64,000 nt of DNA. It comes from Brevundimonas subvibrioides (lineage in GTDB: Bacteria > Pseudomonadota > Alphaproteobacteria > Caulobacterales > Caulobacteraceae). A program made the translations under genes and the position numbers. Position 1 is the first letter of the stretch; every line of letters begins with the position of its first letter. A model generated the notes under the pieces. The model saw only the letters and a program-made list of their open reading frames with translations, did not search any database and was not told the origin of the DNA. Where the stretch lies: the NCBI RefSeq assembly GCF_027271155.1, contig NZ_CP114542.1:310001-374000 (forward strand), given 5' to 3'. This document shows, in pieces, positions 61,295 through 64,000 of this stretch.

Positions 61295-63466
61295 TCAGTC
61301 CATCAGCTGCTGGCTCAGATAGACATAGTGGCGGGCCCACCGCCGGGCATTGGCGACCGGGTCGGCGTCGTTCGAATGCCCGCCCGAGGTCTCCTCGTAA
61401 TAGAGGTGATCGTGGCCCTGATCGCCCAGCCGGGCCGCGAACTTCCTCGCATGGCCGGGATGGACGCGGTCGTCGCGGGTGTTGGTGGTGATGTAGACGC
61501 GCGGATAGTCCGTCTCGGGCCGCAGCTGCTGATAGGCGGAATAGCGGGCGATGAAGGCGGCATCGCCGGGGATGCGCGGATCGCCGTATTCGCCGATCCA
61601 GGACGCCCCGGCCGGCAGGTCCGGATAGCGCAGCATGTCGATCAGCGGGCTTTCGATCACCGCCGCATTGAACAGCTCAGGGTGCTGGGTTATCGAGACC
61701 GAGGTCAGGACGCCGCCGTTCGACCGGCCATAGATGCCCAGGTGCCGGGCAGAGGCGATGCCGCGCGCGGACAGATCGCGGGCCACGGCGGCGAAGTCGT
61801 CGAAGGCCCGTTGCCGGTTCTCCCGCAGGGCCGCCTGGTGCCAGGCCGGACCGAACTCGCCCCCACCCCGGATGTTGGCCACCACATAGGCCCCGCCGTT
61901 CTCCAGCCACAGCTTGCCCAGTTCGGGCTTGTAGGCCGGCGGGATGGCGATCTGGAAGCCGCCATAGCCGAACATCACGGTCGGGGTGGAGCCATCGGAG
62001 GGCGCATTGCGGGGGTGCACGACGAAATAGGGGATCATCGTGCCGTCGGTCGAGGCGACCTCGAACTGTTCGACGACGTGGGTCGAGGCGTCGAACAGAG
62101 CCGGGGCCTGCCGGACCTCGTCCAGTTCGCCGGTCGCGACGTCGGCCAGGCTCAGCGTCGGCGGGGTCAGGAAGCCCTGGCTCGACACGAACACCGTGCC
62201 CCGCGAGCGGGAGGCGTCTCCCAGCGCCACGGCGCTGTTGGCCGGAACGTCGATCCCGGTCGCGTGCCAGCGAATCTGGGTGGGGTTCGTCGTGTCGGGC
62301 GTGAAGACCTTGAGCGTGCCGACGACGTTGTCGGACACGACCGACACGATCCGGTCCGACATGACCGTCGTATCCTGCAGCGACTGGCGCGGGCCGGGGT
62401 GGAAGATCACCTGCGGGTCGTTGTCGCTGCGGACGATCTCCGGCTGTTGCAACGTCGTCAGGCTTGCCGCGACCAGATCGCCCGCGGGCAGGGGGCCGCC
62501 GGGGATGGCCCAGGCCTCTTCCAGCGAGAAAATCAGCTGCGTCCCCATGGTGCCCTGAACCGCGACCCGCTCGGGCAGGTTCAGCCGTACGGCGCGCCCG
62601 TCGACCCATTGCCAGGTCTGGGCCCGGAAGGTGTCCAGCGGCCGACTGAACAGGACGGCCTCGACCACACCGTCCTTGTCACGGAAGACCTCGGGACTGA
62701 CGCCATAGCCGCCATCGCCCTGTTCGCCGCGATACACCTCCGTCGCCTCGGCCAAAGACTGACCACGCTTCAGCGACTTGACGATATAGGGATAGCCACT
62801 CTCGGTCAGGGTTCCCGGCCCGAAGTCGGTGGCGACCAGCAGGGTGTCGCGATCCAGCCACTCCAGACGATGCTTGCCCTCGGGCAGGACGAACCCTGCG
62901 TCCACGAAGGCCCGGGTGGTGGTGTCGAACTCGCGCACCACGACCGCATCCTTGCCGCCTTCCGAAAGGGAAACCAGGCAGCGAGTCTCGTCCGGAGCCA
63001 GGCAGTTCGCGCCCTTCCAGACCCAGTCCCGGCCCTCGGCGCGGGACAGGGCATCGACATCGATCAGGGTTTCCCACACCGGGGTCGCGCTGCGATAGCT
63101 GTCCAGCGTCGTGCGCCGCCACAGGCCCTTGGGATTGGTCGCGTCCTGCCAGAAATTGCCGATACCGTCGCCGAGGAAGGCCGGAGTCGGGATGCGGGCG
63201 GTGGAGGACAGGATGTCGAAGGCCTGCTGGCGGAAGGTCTCGTAGCGCGGATCGCCGGTCAGGGCGGCCAGCGACCGTTCGTTCTCGGCCCGGACGAAGG
63301 CCATGGCCTCGGTCCCCTCGACCGCCTCCAGCGCCAGATGATCGTCGGCGGCACGGACGCCCGCGGGCGACAGATCGGCCGGGAGGTGGGGCGGGGGCGT
63401 CTGTGCCAGGGCGGGGGCGGCAAACACGGCGAGCACCGTGGCGGCCATCATCGACTGGATATGCAT
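61295..63466 (-). CDS. Prolyl-oligopeptidase-family (S9) peptidase, exported
   Basis: About 723 residues from the ATG at 63466 with a signal peptide (MHIQSMMAATVLAVFAAPAL). The seven-bladed propeller half (about 60-430) is followed by an alpha/beta hydrolase: Ser in YGRSNGGVLTSVSITQHPEL, Asp in TNTRDDRVHPGHARKFAARL and His in EETSGGHSNDADPVANA. Such enzymes cut short peptides after proline, in the periplasm in this case. A second, similar gene lies immediately upstream on the same strand (63521-64000 and beyond). An earlier start at 63493 falls in a palindrome and is unlikely. Confidence 0.93.
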   Translation of the reverse strand: MHIQSMMAATVLAVFAAPALAQTPPPHLPADLSPAGVRAADDHLALEAVEGTEAMAFVRAENERSLAALTGDPRYETFRQQAFDILSSTARIPTPAFLGDGIGNFWQDATNPKGLWRRTTLDSYRSATPVWETLIDVDALSRAEGRDWVWKGANCLAPDETRCLVSLSEGGKDAVVVREFDTTTRAFVDAGFVLPEGKHRLEWLDRDTLLVATDFGPGTLTESGYPYIVKSLKRGQSLAEATEVYRGEQGDGGYGVSPEVFRDKDGVVEAVLFSRPLDTFRAQTWQWVDGRAVRLNLPERVAVQGTMGTQLIFSLEEAWAIPGGPLPAGDLVAASLTTLQQPEIVRSDNDPQVIFHPGPRQSLQDTTVMSDRIVSVVSDNVVGTLKVFTPDTTNPTQIRWHATGIDVPANSAVALGDASRSRGTVFVSSQGFLTPPTLSLADVATGELDEVRQAPALFDASTHVVEQFEVASTDGTMIPYFVVHPRNAPSDGSTPTVMFGYGGFQIAIPPAYKPELGKLWLENGGAYVVANIRGGGEFGPAWHQAALRENRQRAFDDFAAVARDLSARGIASARHLGIYGRSNGGVLTSVSITQHPELFNAAVIESPLIDMLRYPDLPAGASWIGEYGDPRIPGDAAFIARYSAYQQLRPETDYPRVYITTNTRDDRVHPGHARKFAARLGDQGHDHLYYEETSGGHSNDADPVANARRWARHYVYLSQQLMD

Positions 63467-63485
63467 TTCGGGCTCCGTGGCTTCA

Positions 63486-63512
63486 ATCCTCACCCGCGAC
63501 GCGGGGGAGGAT
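63486..63512. repeat. Palindrome between the two S9 peptidase genes
   Basis: ATCCTCACCCGCG (63486-63498) and CGCGGGGGAGGAT (63500-63512) pair over 13 bases with one mismatch and a one-base spacer. It lies between the stop of the upstream peptidase and the start of the next one, and belongs to the short repeat family also seen at 42229 and 61262. Confidence 0.6.
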
Positions 63513-63520
63513 CAGGCGGT

Positions 63521-64000
63521 CTACTCCTGTGCCGGCTGATCCATCAGCCGGCGGCTCAGATAGGTGTATTCCAGGGCAATCCGGCGGGCGGTTTCCTGCA
63601 GGTTCGCCCCCGCGGCGTGGCCGCCGTCGGTGTTCTCGTAGAACAGGACCGGATAGCCGAGCTCTTCCAGCCGCGCGGCGGCCTTGCGTGCATGGCCCGG
63701 ATGGACGCGATCGTCCTTGGTCGAGGTGTGGATGAAGACCTCCGGATAGGGCTGTCCCGCCCGCAGGTTCTGATACGGCGAATAGGCCTGGATCCAGGCG
63801 CGTTCCTCAGGGATGTCCGGATTGCCGTACTCCGCGATCCAGGAGGCCCCCGCCAGCAGGCGGTGGAAGCGCAGCATGTCGAACAGGGGCACCTGGATGA
63901 CGGCGGCATTGATCAGGTCCGGCCGCTGGGTCAGCATCGCCCCCATGAACAGCCCGCCCTGGGACCCGCCCATGATGCCGAGGCGGGGCTGGGACGTGAT
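63521..64000 (-). CDS. Prolyl-oligopeptidase-family (S9) peptidase, C-terminal part
   Basis: The frame is open at the window's right edge, so the N-terminal part lies outside. The visible 159 residues hold the hydrolase core: Ser in IMGGSQGGLFMGAMLTQRPD, Asp in HTSTKDDRVHPGHARKAAAR and His in ENTDGGHAAGANLQETARR. The sequence is a paralogue of the neighbour at 61295-63466 (both have the DDRVHPGHARK motif), with QVPLFDMLRFHRLLAGASWI against SPLIDMLRYPDLPAGASWIG. The two genes read in tandem, separated by 55 bases and a palindrome. Confidence 0.93.
   Translation of the reverse strand: MTSQPRLGIMGGSQGGLFMGAMLTQRPDLINAAVIQVPLFDMLRFHRLLAGASWIAEYGNPDIPEERAWIQAYSPYQNLRAGQPYPEVFIHTSTKDDRVHPGHARKAAARLEELGYPVLFYENTDGGHAAGANLQETARRIALEYTYLSRRLMDQPAQE

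Overview
The window looks like a chromosomal segment from an alphaproteobacterium of the Caulobacterales, most likely Brevundimonas or a close relative. This is an inference from very high GC, codon use, gene content and order (dnaK-dnaJ-dapB, hemC/hemD/tsaD/gpsA, sdhCDAB), abundant GTG/TTG starts with ATGA overlaps, and REP-like palindromes between genes. Most of it is housekeeping sequence. No interval longer than about 300 bases lacks a gene.

Layout: 1-5.8 kb holds the dnaK 3' end, dnaJ, dapB, trmB, two paralogous small secreted proteins and metK, which has an operator-like palindrome and a pseudoknot-like structure upstream. 6.0-14.7 kb is a cell-surface and signalling block: a subtilisin-like autotransporter, a CHASE2-EAL membrane protein, a FecR-domain protein with a very long Gly/Asn/Ser/Asp repeat tail, and a divergent TpsB (ShlB/FhaC) outer-membrane transporter. 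14.7-24.97 kb is an integrative island at the 3' end of tRNA-Thr(CGT). It has a P4-type integrase beside the tRNA, GGCCCCC arm-type repeats at both ends, an amber-interrupted gene, and a one-directional cassette: excisionase-like protein, HTH/zinc-ribbon protein, second tyrosine recombinase, adenine-type DNA methyltransferase, superfamily 2 helicase, GIY-YIG-type nuclease. This cassette is the best candidate for an unusual system, probably defence or restriction-like.

25-34.3 kb has hemD, hemC, tsaD, gpsA, a Rieske protein, a 50-residue protein behind a consensus general-stress (EcfG-type) promoter, a phasin-like protein, a creatininase-family hydrolase and an emrA-emrB-tetR efflux operon. 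34.4-45.8 kb has an amine-oxidase-like flavoprotein, nth, an ATP-grasp enzyme divergent from an adenosine-kinase-like PfkB kinase (sharing a palindrome matching the one at metK), Smr/XRE/DUF2975 genes, rdgB-hemW, rsmI-yraN, a SirB1-family protein, a PilZ protein, a ferredoxin and a VapBC-type toxin-antitoxin pair. 45.8-64 kb has sdhCDAB, a HIT protein, a SIMPL protein, mdh, a YbjN-like protein, zapE, asd, rarD, a serine hydrolase, a BaiN/HI0933-type flavoprotein, a GreA/GreB-like protein, small proteins, a DUF1223 protein and two tandem S9 prolyl-oligopeptidase-family genes, the second cut by the window edge.

Connections: metK makes S-adenosylmethionine and the PfkB kinase at 37.4 kb probably clears the adenosine released from S-adenosylhomocysteine, so a shared operator is consistent with one methionine-cycle regulator. 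sdhCDAB and mdh serve the TCA cycle; dapB and asd both serve lysine/diaminopimelate synthesis; hemC, hemD and hemW relate to tetrapyrroles.
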